A stretch of DNA of 64,000 nt, taken from Candidatus Avedoeria danica (GTDB lineage Bacteria; Chloroflexota; Anaerolineae; Epilineales; Epilineaceae). The translations under genes and the position numbers were made by a program. This document shows positions 23,821-32,309 of the stretch, one piece after another. The stretch is taken from positions 1,553,501-1,617,500 of the forward strand of contig JADJCV010000004.1 of NCBI GenBank assembly GCA_016703025.1, written 5' to 3'. The notes beneath the pieces were generated by a model. The model worked only from the letters and a program-made list of their open reading frames with translations. It had not been told where the DNA came from and made no database searches. The number at the start of each line of letters is the position of its first letter. The first letter of the stretch is position 1.

Positions 23821-25158
23821 ATGAACCCCGCTCCGTCCGACGCCGTCCGCCGACTCGCCGAACGCGCCGCCGCCGCCCTGCTCGGCGCACCCCCGCCCGC
23901 GCTGTCCGACGAGGTTGCCGCGTACGCCGCCGCTGCCGGGGCCGAGGCCGCCGTGGACGACCTCGACGCGCTGGCCGAAGCGACGCCCGACGCGGCTGCG
24001 ACGTACTTCGTCCGCGGCCTCGCGCTGGCTGCGCTGGGCCGACCGGCCGCCGCGTGCGACGAACTCCGCTACGCCGGCGAGCTGGACGAAACAGCCGTTG
24101 CGCCGCTGTGGCGCCTTGCCGAGCTCGAGGAGGTCCGCGACCGAGCCGCCGATGCGGCCGACGCGTGGGACGCCGTTGCCGAGCGCGGCTCCGTCGACCC
24201 GACGGTGTTCCTTCGCCTGGGCGAGGCGCTCCTCGACGCGGACGAGCCGACGCGCGCCACGGCGGCGTTCGAGGAGGGCCTCGGGTTGGCCCCCAACGAC
24301 GGCCGCCTGCTGGCCGGACGCGCCGCAGGCGCGCTGGCGCTCGACCTGTTCGACGACGCGCTCACGGACGCATTGGCCGCCGTGCAGCGCGCGCCGAACG
24401 ACGTCGCGTGCTGGGAGACGCTGGCCGACGTTCGGATCGCCCGCCGCGAGATGGCCGACGCGCTGGGTGCGATCGAACGACTCCTCAAGCTCGCCCCCGA
24501 CCACGTCGAGGGCATGCGACTGCGCGGCGATGCACGCTGGGAGAACGGCGACATCGCCGGCGCCGTGGCGGACTACACCGCGGCGCTGGCCGTCGAGCCG
24601 ACGGACATCGAGACGCTCCTCGCCGCCGCCGAGGGCCATCTCCGGCTCGGCGACGCCGAGCTGGCGCTCGCGCGGGCGACGACCGCCCTCGCCGAAGACC
24701 CGCTCGATCCGGACGCCAACGCCTTCGCGGCGCGGGCCGAGGCCGCCCTCGGCCGCGCGCACGCCGCACGCGATCGCCTCGACCGGGCGATCCAGGACAG
24801 CGAAGAGCCGGCGTCGCTCTACCTGGCCAGGGCCGAACAACACCTCGCTGCCGGCCGGACGAACCTGGCATGGCGTGACGCCCGCTGGGCGATCGACTTC
24901 GACGAAGAGCTGGCCGCGGCGTACGTGCTGCGCGCCCGGTGCGCCCTCGACCTCGAGACGGCCGCGGAGGCCCTCTCCGACCTCGATGCCGCCGTCGACC
25001 TCAACCCGAGCGACGGCGCAGCGCTGGCCTGGCGCGGCCGCGCCCGCCAGCTCGACGGCAACATGGGCGGCGCCGTGGACGACTGGCAAGCGGCGCTCGA
25101 AGTGCTGCCGCCGGACGACCCGACGCGTGCCGAGATCGCGCGGTGGCGGAACGCGTAG
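23821..25158 (+). CDS. TPR-repeat protein
   Basis: A protein of 445 residues without a signal peptide, made almost wholly of about ten to eleven tetratricopeptide repeats with the A-x-x-x-x-A-L-x-x-x-P pattern. Examples are ATAAFEEGLGLAPNDG, ALGAIERLLKLAPDHVEG, AVADYTAALAVEPTD, ALSDLDAAVDLNPSDGAA and AVDDWQAALEVLPPDD. It is very acidic. TPR arrays mediate protein-protein contacts, so it is probably a cytoplasmic scaffold. It sits 63 bases after the selenoprotein gene and 90 bases before the large secreted protein. Its partner is unknown. Confidence 0.85.
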   Translation: MNPAPSDAVRRLAERAAAALLGAPPPALSDEVAAYAAAAGAEAAVDDLDALAEATPDAAATYFVRGLALAALGRPAAACDELRYAGELDETAVAPLWRLAELEEVRDRAADAADAWDAVAERGSVDPTVFLRLGEALLDADEPTRATAAFEEGLGLAPNDGRLLAGRAAGALALDLFDDALTDALAAVQRAPNDVACWETLADVRIARREMADALGAIERLLKLAPDHVEGMRLRGDARWENGDIAGAVADYTAALAVEPTDIETLLAAAEGHLRLGDAELALARATTALAEDPLDPDANAFAARAEAALGRAHAARDRLDRAIQDSEEPASLYLARAEQHLAAGRTNLAWRDARWAIDFDEELAAAYVLRARCALDLETAAEALSDLDAAVDLNPSDGAALAWRGRARQLDGNMGGAVDDWQAALEVLPPDDPTRAEIARWRNA

Positions 25159-25248
25159 CGACACAGGGCGCGTCGCGCTCGGTCGAGCGCGATCCAGCAT
25201 TGGCGGGCCCACGAGGCACGCGCACGCGATGAACCCGGAGACACGACG

Positions 25249-28200
25249 ATGCATGCATGCCAGTCACGATGGTTGTCGCCCCAAGCACGCGGCGCCGCCC
25301 GGCGGCTCACCCGTCCCGCGCTCGTCGGCGCCGCGCTGCTCGCGATGCTGCTCGTGCCGGCGCTCGTCGCCGCACAGACGCCCGTCGATCGTGCGACGGC
25401 GAGCATGGGCGCACGCACCGCCGTGTCCGGCGGATCGGGTGCGTCGGGCGCGGCGACTCGGCGGCCATTCGCGGACGAACGTCGAACGGCGCGGCCGTCC
25501 GCGCACCGCGCCGCCGCACCCGCGCAGGACGCCGCGGCGCGCGCGCCCGTCACGCTCACCGTCGGCGGCCGCTCGTTCGAGTGGCGCACGCTGCCCGAAT
25601 CGCCCGTGACGGTCGAGCTCCGCTCGGGCGAGATCGTCAAGGCGACGGCTTGGACGCAGAGCGATGCCCGGGGGCGGGTTGAAACCCAACTGGAGCCGGT
25701 CGGCGAGGACTTCGTCACGATCGAGGCGGGCGACACCGTGCGGTTCAAGGCCGACGGGCTCGACGACGTCTGGCACGTGTCCGTTCCGGTTCTCGCGGCG
25801 GACGTCGACGCCGTGACGGACGCCGTCGTCGGCCGGGCGCCGGCCGGGGCGACCGTCGCGCTGGCCGTCCGTCTCCGGACGAACGCCGCGCTCGACTTCT
25901 TCGGGGCGCAGATCGCCCCCCCGTCCGGCGCCGACCGGCCGGAGGACGCGCCGTCCGTCGAGCGGCGGGCGACGGCCGGGCCGGACGGCGCGGTGCGTTT
26001 CGACCTCGCCGGCGATGCCGATGTGCGCCCCGGTGACGGGATCTCGCTCGCGCTGCAGGATCCGGACGGCGACACGTTCGTTGCCGTCGCCGCCGCAACG
26101 CAGGTCTGGCTGCCGCAGTCGGCGGAATGGGCGATCGCCACCGCCACGCTCGGGACGACGGTCACGCTGACGGTCCTGGCGCCGGACGGGCAGACGCGTG
26201 TCGTGCTGCACGGGCGGACGTTCGACGTCTTGTCCGGATCGCAGATGCCGATGGCCTATCTCTACCCATCGGGCGAGGATCGCGAGGACGAGGAGGAGGC
26301 GCCCGTTCCGATCGCCGGAGACGCCCTTGTCCTGCAGCGCTCCGCCGGCCTCGCTCCGCAGCGGGTGACCACCGCCACGCTGCCGGCGCTCGCAATCGAC
26401 GGGCTCGACCGCGACGGCAGCGTTCGCGGCGCCGGACCGCCGGGCGCCGCCCTGTCCGCCCGACTGTACGGCCCGCTCGGCGAGGAGAGCGACCTCGCCG
26501 TCGCCCCCGGCGCGGACGGCGCGTTCGCCGCCAAGGCGCCGACGCCGCTCGGCCCCGGCTGGCGGGCGCTCCTCGTCTGGTCGGATCCGGGCGGTGTCGC
26601 CACCGGCGTCCTCGGCGTCGTCCCGCACGTGCGGGCGCGGGTCGGCTCGGCGTACCTCTCGGGCGTCGGCTGGCCCGGCCGTCCGGTCACGGTGACGCTG
26701 CGCAGCGGCGCAGCAAGGCTCGGTTCGTGGTCCGACACCGTCTCCGACAACGGCATGTTCCGCCTCGCGCTCGTCCGCCGCCGGGCGGACGGCACGCCGT
26801 CCGACACGTTTCTACGGCTGGCGCCCGGGCTGAGCGTCGAGGTCGAGTTCGACGACGGCGATCCGGTGGTCGTCGGGATCGCCGATGTCACGACGTCGAC
26901 GGATCCCGACCGCGAGACCGTGACCGGCACGGCACCGCCCGGCGCGGCGCTCACGCTGACGATCATGCGGCCGGTCGACGAGGATGCGGTCGGCGACGTG
27001 TACGAATTCCGGCTCGATGAAACGCTGGCCGTACAGACCGGCCTCGACGGCCGCTGGACGGTCGACTTCGGCGCGGACCGCGGCCCGGATCACCCGCCGA
27101 TCGACATCGAGCCGCAACTGTGGGGCGAGGTCGTCCTTGTGCGGCCCGATGGCCACTTCATCGTCCGCGGCTGGGCGCCGGTCCGCATCAACGCCGGTCT
27201 CGGCGTCGGCTTCGTCGCCGGCTTCGGACCGCCGGGGGAGGACATCGCGCTCACGCTGCGCGACGCGGCAGGCGACGTGGTCGTACAGCGCCGCATCGGG
27301 TCTGAGACGGCGCCGTGGGGCGAGGACTTCCCGCAGTGGTTCACCGACATCACGGACCCGCTGGGCAAGGAGGTGCCGACGCAGGCCGGCGACACGCTGG
27401 AGGTGGCGGTCGGCGGTTCGATCGCCTCGCTCGAGTTCCCGCCGATCGAGGCGGCCAGCCACGTCGGAGACGACCGCATCACCGGGCGGACGAGTCCGGA
27501 CGCACCGCTCGACCTCTCGGTCTGGACGCCGAGCGGCGAGGAATTTCAGGCGTCGGGCATCGCGGACGTGGACGGCACCTTCGCGTTCGACCTCGCCCCG
27601 CAGATCGACCTCGTCTACAACGCATCGGTCACGCTCACCGCGCACGTCGGCCGGCACCGCGTCTGGTACGACGTCATCGTGCCGGGGCTGGTGCTCGATC
27701 TCGACGCCGGATCACTGTACGGTTCGGCCGAGCCGGATCTTGCCGTCACGCTTACGCTCGAGCGCGACGGGCGGACGATCGTTCGGCGGCAGATCACGAC
27801 CGATCGATACGGAACGTTCGAAGCTTCCCTCGTCGGTGCCGCCGGCGACCGCAACCGGCCCACCGCCGGCGATGTCGTCGTCCTTGCCGCGCCGGGCGCA
27901 CGCTTCATCGAGAAACGGGTCGCGATGGCCGTGCCGGAACTCACGATCGAGCTGCCGTCCGAACGGGATCACCTGCGCGGACGGTTCGGCATCGGCGGTT
28001 CCCTGTCGGTCGACATGTGGTCCGAGGGTCCGACCGCTGAGTCGCCGGACTCGACCGAGCTCGTGACCGGTGCAGACGGGCGCTGGCGGCTCGACTGGTC
28101 CAACCGGGATTTCAGGCTGCTCGGCGGCTGGTCGGCGAACGCCACGCTCTCGCTGCCGTCCGGTCACGAGGCGCGACGCACCCGCACCGTGCCACGGCTC

Positions 28201-29253
28201 GATCTGCGCCTCGGCAGCCCGGTCGCGTGCGGCGACGCCCTGCCGCACGCGCCGGTGCGCGTGTCGGCGTCCGGGCCGTCCGGTTCCGGCAGCGGGACGG
28301 CGACGTCGTCGACCGTCGGTCGCTTCCGCATCGACCTTGCCGGCTCCGACCGGGAACCGCGTCCGATCGTGACCAGCGACACCGTCAGCGCCGACCTCGG
28401 CGGCTGGCCGGCCACGCTCACCGTGCCCCGCCTCGACCTCGCGATCGACTGGGCGCACGACGTGATCACCGGCACGACGACGCCGTCGGCCACTCTGATG
28501 CTCGCCGCCTGGCAGGGCGACTGCACCGCCGCCGGCGACGGCAGCCTGTGGTGGTCGAACTGGTCAGGCACCGCAGACGCCGCCGGGGGCTTCAACGCGC
28601 CCGTTCCGGACGCATACCGGTGGTGGGGCGTCGACCGCCGGTTCGCCGTCGTCGTGCTCACCCCGGACGGTCACCGCGTGTTCCGGCCGCTGGCCGAGGT
28701 CGGGATCACGGCGCGGCCGGACACCGCCGAAGCGCTCGGCGTGGCCCAGCCCGGCGCACCGCTGACGGCCACGCTTCACGCGCCGGACGGCCGGCTGCGC
28801 GCCGCGGCGGACGGCACGGTGACGTCGGATGGGACGTGGACGGTGGCGTTCGCGGCGGAGGGCACGCCCGTGCGGTTGCGGGACGGGGACCGGCTGTCGG
28901 TGGGCGCCGGCGGCAGCGTCGGCTCGCTCGTCGTCGAGACGCTGGCGTTCGACTTCGACGTGGCGCGCGGCCTGATGGGCACGGCCCGCCCGAAACGCGA
29001 TGTCGAAGTTGTGCTCGGCCTCGACTCGCGCGACAGTTCGCAGGAGCGCAGCGAGTGGTACAACCTGACCGCCGACGACGCCGGCGCGTTCACGATCGCC
29101 GCTCCCCCGCCGCGCAGCCGTTGGAAGTTCACCGACGTTCGCAGCGTGCAGGCCACGATCCGATTGACGGACGGCCATCTGCTCGAGAGCCGGCTCGTCC
29201 TCGCGCCCCCGCCGCCGGAGGCCGTCTATCTGCCCGTTGCCCACCGGAAGTAG
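25249..29253 (+). CDS. Giant secreted protein of degenerate beta-sandwich repeats
   Basis: A protein of 1334 residues with GGAG nine bases upstream and a signal peptide (hydrophobic ALVGAALLAMLLVPALVAA, about 25-43). After a disordered stretch it consists of about eleven to twelve degenerate modules of 75-100 residues. Each opens with a hydrophobic-x-G-x-(A/T)-x-P-G-(A/x)-x-(L/V)-(T/A)-(L/A) signature. Examples are VVGRAPAGATVALAV (about 193), VRGAGPPGAALSARL (391), VTGTAPPGAALTLTI (559), ITGRTSPDAPLDLSV (744), ITGTTTPSATLMLAA (1074) and ALGVAQPGAPLTATL (1163). This looks like an Ig/carboxypeptidase-regulatory type fold. The chain ends AVYLPVAHRK, a tail type shared with other surface proteins of this window. 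No catalytic motif is seen. A structural or adhesive role is likely. Confidence 0.83.
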   Translation: MHACQSRWLSPQARGAARRLTRPALVGAALLAMLLVPALVAAQTPVDRATASMGARTAVSGGSGASGAATRRPFADERRTARPSAHRAAAPAQDAAARAPVTLTVGGRSFEWRTLPESPVTVELRSGEIVKATAWTQSDARGRVETQLEPVGEDFVTIEAGDTVRFKADGLDDVWHVSVPVLAADVDAVTDAVVGRAPAGATVALAVRLRTNAALDFFGAQIAPPSGADRPEDAPSVERRATAGPDGAVRFDLAGDADVRPGDGISLALQDPDGDTFVAVAAATQVWLPQSAEWAIATATLGTTVTLTVLAPDGQTRVVLHGRTFDVLSGSQMPMAYLYPSGEDREDEEEAPVPIAGDALVLQRSAGLAPQRVTTATLPALAIDGLDRDGSVRGAGPPGAALSARLYGPLGEESDLAVAPGADGAFAAKAPTPLGPGWRALLVWSDPGGVATGVLGVVPHVRARVGSAYLSGVGWPGRPVTVTLRSGAARLGSWSDTVSDNGMFRLALVRRRADGTPSDTFLRLAPGLSVEVEFDDGDPVVVGIADVTTSTDPDRETVTGTAPPGAALTLTIMRPVDEDAVGDVYEFRLDETLAVQTGLDGRWTVDFGADRGPDHPPIDIEPQLWGEVVLVRPDGHFIVRGWAPVRINAGLGVGFVAGFGPPGEDIALTLRDAAGDVVVQRRIGSETAPWGEDFPQWFTDITDPLGKEVPTQAGDTLEVAVGGSIASLEFPPIEAASHVGDDRITGRTSPDAPLDLSVWTPSGEEFQASGIADVDGTFAFDLAPQIDLVYNASVTLTAHVGRHRVWYDVIVPGLVLDLDAGSLYGSAEPDLAVTLTLERDGRTIVRRQITTDRYGTFEASLVGAAGDRNRPTAGDVVVLAAPGARFIEKRVAMAVPELTIELPSERDHLRGRFGIGGSLSVDMWSEGPTAESPDSTELVTGADGRWRLDWSNRDFRLLGGWSANATLSLPSGHEARRTRTVPRLDLRLGSPVACGDALPHAPVRVSASGPSGSGSGTATSSTVGRFRIDLAGSDREPRPIVTSDTVSADLGGWPATLTVPRLDLAIDWAHDVITGTTTPSATLMLAAWQGDCTAAGDGSLWWSNWSGTADAAGGFNAPVPDAYRWWGVDRRFAVVVLTPDGHRVFRPLAEVGITARPDTAEALGVAQPGAPLTATLHAPDGRLRAAADGTVTSDGTWTVAFAAEGTPVRLRDGDRLSVGAGGSVGSLVVETLAFDFDVARGLMGTARPKRDVEVVLGLDSRDSSQERSEWYNLTADDAGAFTIAAPPPRSRWKFTDVRSVQATIRLTDGHLLESRLVLAPPPPEAVYLPVAHRK

Positions 29254-29269
29254 CCCGCGGCCCGCCGCA

Positions 29270-29303
29270 GTTGATCCGCGGACGAAGTTGATCCGCCGAC
29301 GAA
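29270..29303. repeat. Tandem 17-bp repeat upstream of the ECF sigma gene
   Basis: GTTGATCCGCGGACGAA (29270-29286) is followed at once by GTTGATCCGCCGACGAA (29287-29303), one mismatch in 17. The pair sits in the gap between the secreted protein and the sigma gene, about 75 bases before the sigma start, so it may be a regulator site. Confidence 0.75.
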
Positions 29304-29377
29304 ATCGGTGCAACCTTGCGCACGCAAACCGTGTCCCAAACGGATATCGCCACATCGTCCACACGCTGAGGGACCCC

Positions 29378-29950
29378 ATGACCACGCTCGCCGTTCCCTT
29401 CCCAACACTCGGCAAACGTGAATCCGATCCGGGCCTCGCCTACCTGCGGGCGATGGCACAGGGTGAGCCGAGCGCGCTCGAAGCGCTCTACCGCCTGTAC
29501 GGGGGGCGGGTCCTTTCCTATCTGCGCGGCCAGTTGGCGGACGAAGGCCTGGCCGAGGAGGTCGTCCAAGACGTGTTCCTGGCGGCGTGGCACGCATCGG
29601 CCGCCTTCCGCGGCGAGAGCAAGGTCCTCACCTGGCTCCTGACGATCGCCCACAACCGCGCGATCAACGCCCGTCGTCGTCGTCGGGCCACGATCGTCGC
29701 CCTCGAGCCGCGCCTGGCCGGCGCCGCGGATGGTTCCGCGGGTGTCGGCAGTCGCTTGGACATGCATGCCGCGCTGAGCCGCCTGCCAGACGTGCAGCGG
29801 GCCGCCCTCGAGCTCGTCTTCTATCATGGTCTCTCCGTCGTCGAAGCGGCGGCCGTCCTCGATGTGCCCGAGGGAACCGTCAAGAGCCGTCTTCACCGCG
29901 CCAAGGCAACGCTTCGCAAGCTGCTCGACGAGGACCGGCACCATGCCTGA
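29378..29950 (+). CDS. ECF (extracytoplasmic function) sigma factor
   Basis: A protein of 190 residues with GAGGGA just upstream of ATG 29378. Region 2 (about 30-95) shows ALEALYRLYGGRVLSYL, AEEVVQDVFLAAWH and LTWLLTIAHNRAINARRRR. Region 4 (about 130-185) shows LSRLPDVQRAALELVFYHG, LSVVEAAAVLDVPEGTVKSRL and HRAKATLRKLL. Regions 1.1 and 3 are absent, as in ECF sigmas. The stop overlaps the start of the next gene, a membrane protein that is the obvious anti-sigma candidate. TGCAACCTT about 55 bases upstream could be an autoregulatory -35, but this is weak. Confidence 0.93.
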   Translation: MTTLAVPFPTLGKRESDPGLAYLRAMAQGEPSALEALYRLYGGRVLSYLRGQLADEGLAEEVVQDVFLAAWHASAAFRGESKVLTWLLTIAHNRAINARRRRRATIVALEPRLAGAADGSAGVGSRLDMHAALSRLPDVQRAALELVFYHGLSVVEAAAVLDVPEGTVKSRLHRAKATLRKLLDEDRHHA

Positions 29951-31451
29951 CCGCCTCGAGCTGCCGTGGATCGACGCGCTGGCCGGCCGAACCGGTGCGG
30001 CCGATGCGGCACGCGTGGCCGAGTCGCTGGCGCACGATCCGGCCGCCGCCGAAGCGTTCGAGGGTTGGCGCCGACTGGCGTCCGCCGTCCGCGACGACGC
30101 CGCCGCGCGGGCCGGCGGGCTGCCGCCGCTGGACGGCGTGCTGGCGGCCATCCGTACGCCGGCCGCCCATGGCGATGGACCGACCCCCCTTGACCGCATC
30201 GGCCGCGCAACGCTTCGCCGCCTGGCCGCCGAGCCCATCGACGTGGCCGGTGCGCCGAGCCCGGTGCCCGCCTGGGTCATCGGCGCCGCGGCCGTGGCGG
30301 CGATGGTCGTCTTCGCCCTCTGGCCGACGCCGCACGGCCCGCTCGGCGGCGTCTTCTTCGCCTCGCTGCGCCAACAGAACGCCCAGCCGCCGATCGCCGC
30401 GGCGATCGGCCCGACACCCGTCGCCCGGCTGCGCGATGCTGCCGCCGACCTCCGACGTGACCGCCAAGGAGTGGACACCGGCGCGCTGCGGGCGAACGCC
30501 GGTGATCGGCCGGGCGCCCTCGCCGCCTTGGAACTCGATGGCGCCGACTACGACGTGCCGCTCGACGCCGTCCTGCGCTGGCCGGACGGCGTGCGCGGCG
30601 GGCCGGGTGGTGCGGCGGGTACCGCCGCCGCGCGCACCGCAACCCCGCGGCCGGGCACGGCCCGCGCCGCCGGCGCGGTCACCGGCCCGGGACAGGTCGC
30701 GCCGCCGGGCGGGGATCCGAACGGTTACCCTGCCCCGCAATCGCCGTCGGTCGCCTATCCGCCGCCCTCCCCGCGGCGCCCTGCCGAGACCGGCGGAGAG
30801 GGCCGGAAGCCGTCGAAGCCGCCGGCCAAGCCACCGGCCACCCAGCCGCCCGAGCCGACGCTCCCGCCGCCCACGGCCACACCCGCGGCGACACCCGCGG
30901 CCAGCACCGTCGTCGGCCACGTCGTCGGCGACGACGGCGGCGGCCGCGCCCAAGTGCGCGTTGCAGCGTATCGCCGCGACGACGGGCCGATCGGCGGGAG
31001 CTGGATCGAGACGTTCACGGCCGATGCCAGCGGGCGCTACACGTTGACCCTCGCTCCGGGCACGTGGCAGCTGTATGCCGAGGCGCCCGGGCACCGGCCG
31101 CAGTGGTGGCAGAACGCCGACCGGCCCGAGGGTGGGCAGGGCGTCGAGTTGGCCATCGGGCAGACAACGGGCGCGGACTGGCGGCTGGCGGTGTCCGGCG
31201 ACGGCGACGGCCTCCTCGTCGGCGAGGCCAGTGCGCATGCCTGGGTCCGCGCCGTTCCGGAGGGCACGGACCCGGCGACGGCGGCGGGGCCGAGCGCGCT
31301 GGCGGATGGCAGCGGGCATTTCGCCCTGCCGCTGCCGGCGGGCCGCTGGGCGGTCGCCCGAGCGGACGATGGGCGCGACAGGGACTGGCGCGCACTGGCC
31401 GAGGTCGTCGAGATCGTCGCCGGCGTGTCGACGACCGTTTCGTGGCCGTGA
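29943..31451 (+). CDS. Single-pass membrane anti-sigma candidate with extracellular SpaA/CNA-B-like domain
   Basis: A protein of 502 residues overlapping the sigma gene by eight bases. The cytoplasmic N-terminus (1-108) is helical. It has no zinc-binding HxxxCxxC but starts like many anti-sigma domains (LPWIDALAGRTGAADAARV). One transmembrane helix (110-127) follows. Outside are a 170-residue spacer rich in Pro, a TPAATPAAST linker, and one carboxypeptidase-regulatory type beta domain (about 320-370: ASGRYTLTLAPGTWQLYAEA). A second similar domain follows (about 415-500: GSGHFALPLPAGRWAVA). The layout suits a receptor that senses the outside and holds the sigma factor. Its stop overlaps the next start (GTGA). 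Confidence 0.75.
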   Translation: MPDRLELPWIDALAGRTGAADAARVAESLAHDPAAAEAFEGWRRLASAVRDDAAARAGGLPPLDGVLAAIRTPAAHGDGPTPLDRIGRATLRRLAAEPIDVAGAPSPVPAWVIGAAAVAAMVVFALWPTPHGPLGGVFFASLRQQNAQPPIAAAIGPTPVARLRDAAADLRRDRQGVDTGALRANAGDRPGALAALELDGADYDVPLDAVLRWPDGVRGGPGGAAGTAAARTATPRPGTARAAGAVTGPGQVAPPGGDPNGYPAPQSPSVAYPPPSPRRPAETGGEGRKPSKPPAKPPATQPPEPTLPPPTATPAATPAASTVVGHVVGDDGGGRAQVRVAAYRRDDGPIGGSWIETFTADASGRYTLTLAPGTWQLYAEAPGHRPQWWQNADRPEGGQGVELAIGQTTGADWRLAVSGDGDGLLVGEASAHAWVRAVPEGTDPATAAGPSALADGSGHFALPLPAGRWAVARADDGRDRDWRALAEVVEIVAGVSTTVSWP

Positions 31452-32179
31452 ACGGATCGCCGCCACCGACGGTCCTGATCGTCGATGACGAGGCCCAGAT
31501 CATCGACCTGGCGGAGCTCTATCTGCACAACGAGGGCTTCAACGTCCGGCGAGCGACGAGCGGTTCCGAGGCGATCCAGTCGCTGCGCGACGACCCGCCC
31601 GATCTCGTCATCCTGGACATCATGCTGCCCGGCATGGACGGTTGGGAGATCACCCGTCAGATCCGCAACGAGAGCGCCCTGCCGATCATCATGCTGACCG
31701 CACGCGGCGATCCGATCGATCGCGTCGTCGGCCTCGAGCTCGGTGCCGATGACTACGTCGTCAAGCCGTTCCACGGCCGCGAGCTCGTGGCGCGCGTGAA
31801 GGCCGTGCTCCGCCGCACGTCGCCGGCCGACACATCTGCCGCGGCCACCAGCCCGGACGCGGTCGTGACGGTCGGCGATGTGACGATCGATCCGGCACGG
31901 AGGTTGGTGACCGTGGCCGGCGAGCCGGCATCGCTGCGGGCGCGCGAGTTCGACCTGCTCCTCTACCTGGCCCAGCACGAGGGGCTCGTCCTGTCGCGCG
32001 ATCAGCTGCTCGACCGCGTCTGGGGCTACGACTTCCTGGGCGACAGCCGCACGATCGACGTCCACGTCGCGCACGTGCGCAAGGACCTTGCGCCCTCGCG
32101 GTCCGTGACGATCGAGACGGTGTGGGGGATCGGCTACAAGCTGATCGCGCAAGCGCCGTCCGGGAACGACGCGTCGTAG
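31448..32179 (+). CDS. OmpR/PhoB-family response regulator
   Basis: A protein of 243 residues from a GTG overlapping the previous stop. The receiver domain (about 8-122) has acidic pocket DDE, phospho-acceptor Asp57 in LVILDIMLPGMDG, Thr in MLTARGD and Lys in VVKPF. A winged-helix DNA-binding domain (about 143-238) shows LRAREFDLLLYLAQHEG, VLSRDQLLDRVWGYDF, SRTIDVHVAHVRKDL and VWGIGYKL. The histidine kinase follows after 130 bases with its own promoter. Translational coupling to the anti-sigma gene links one-component and two-component signalling in one transcript. Confidence 0.95.
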   Translation: MNGSPPPTVLIVDDEAQIIDLAELYLHNEGFNVRRATSGSEAIQSLRDDPPDLVILDIMLPGMDGWEITRQIRNESALPIIMLTARGDPIDRVVGLELGADDYVVKPFHGRELVARVKAVLRRTSPADTSAAATSPDAVVTVGDVTIDPARRLVTVAGEPASLRAREFDLLLYLAQHEGLVLSRDQLLDRVWGYDFLGDSRTIDVHVAHVRKDLAPSRSVTIETVWGIGYKLIAQAPSGNDAS

Positions 32180-32267
32180 GTCCGACGCGGGCGCTTCGAC
32201 CGCTGCGTGATCGCCGGGCATCCGGCACGTTGCTGCCTCAGGAAAGATCTCGCGCGTGCGCCACCCC

Positions 32268-32302
32268 TTCGTCACAGTTCGGTAACACCCAAGCGCTAGA
32301 CT
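32268..32302 (+). promoter_or_regulatory. Leaderless promoter with GT(C/A)ACA direct repeat before the kinase gene
   Basis: TAGACT (32297-32302) lies seven bases before the kinase ATG and there is no ribosome site. Upstream, GTCACA (32271-32276) and GTAACA (32282-32287) repeat with an 11-base period. That is the spacing typical of operators for OmpR/PhoB-type regulators, and it overlaps the -35 position. Autoregulation by the adjacent regulator is plausible. Confidence 0.5.
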
Positions 32303-32309
32303 GCCCGCC

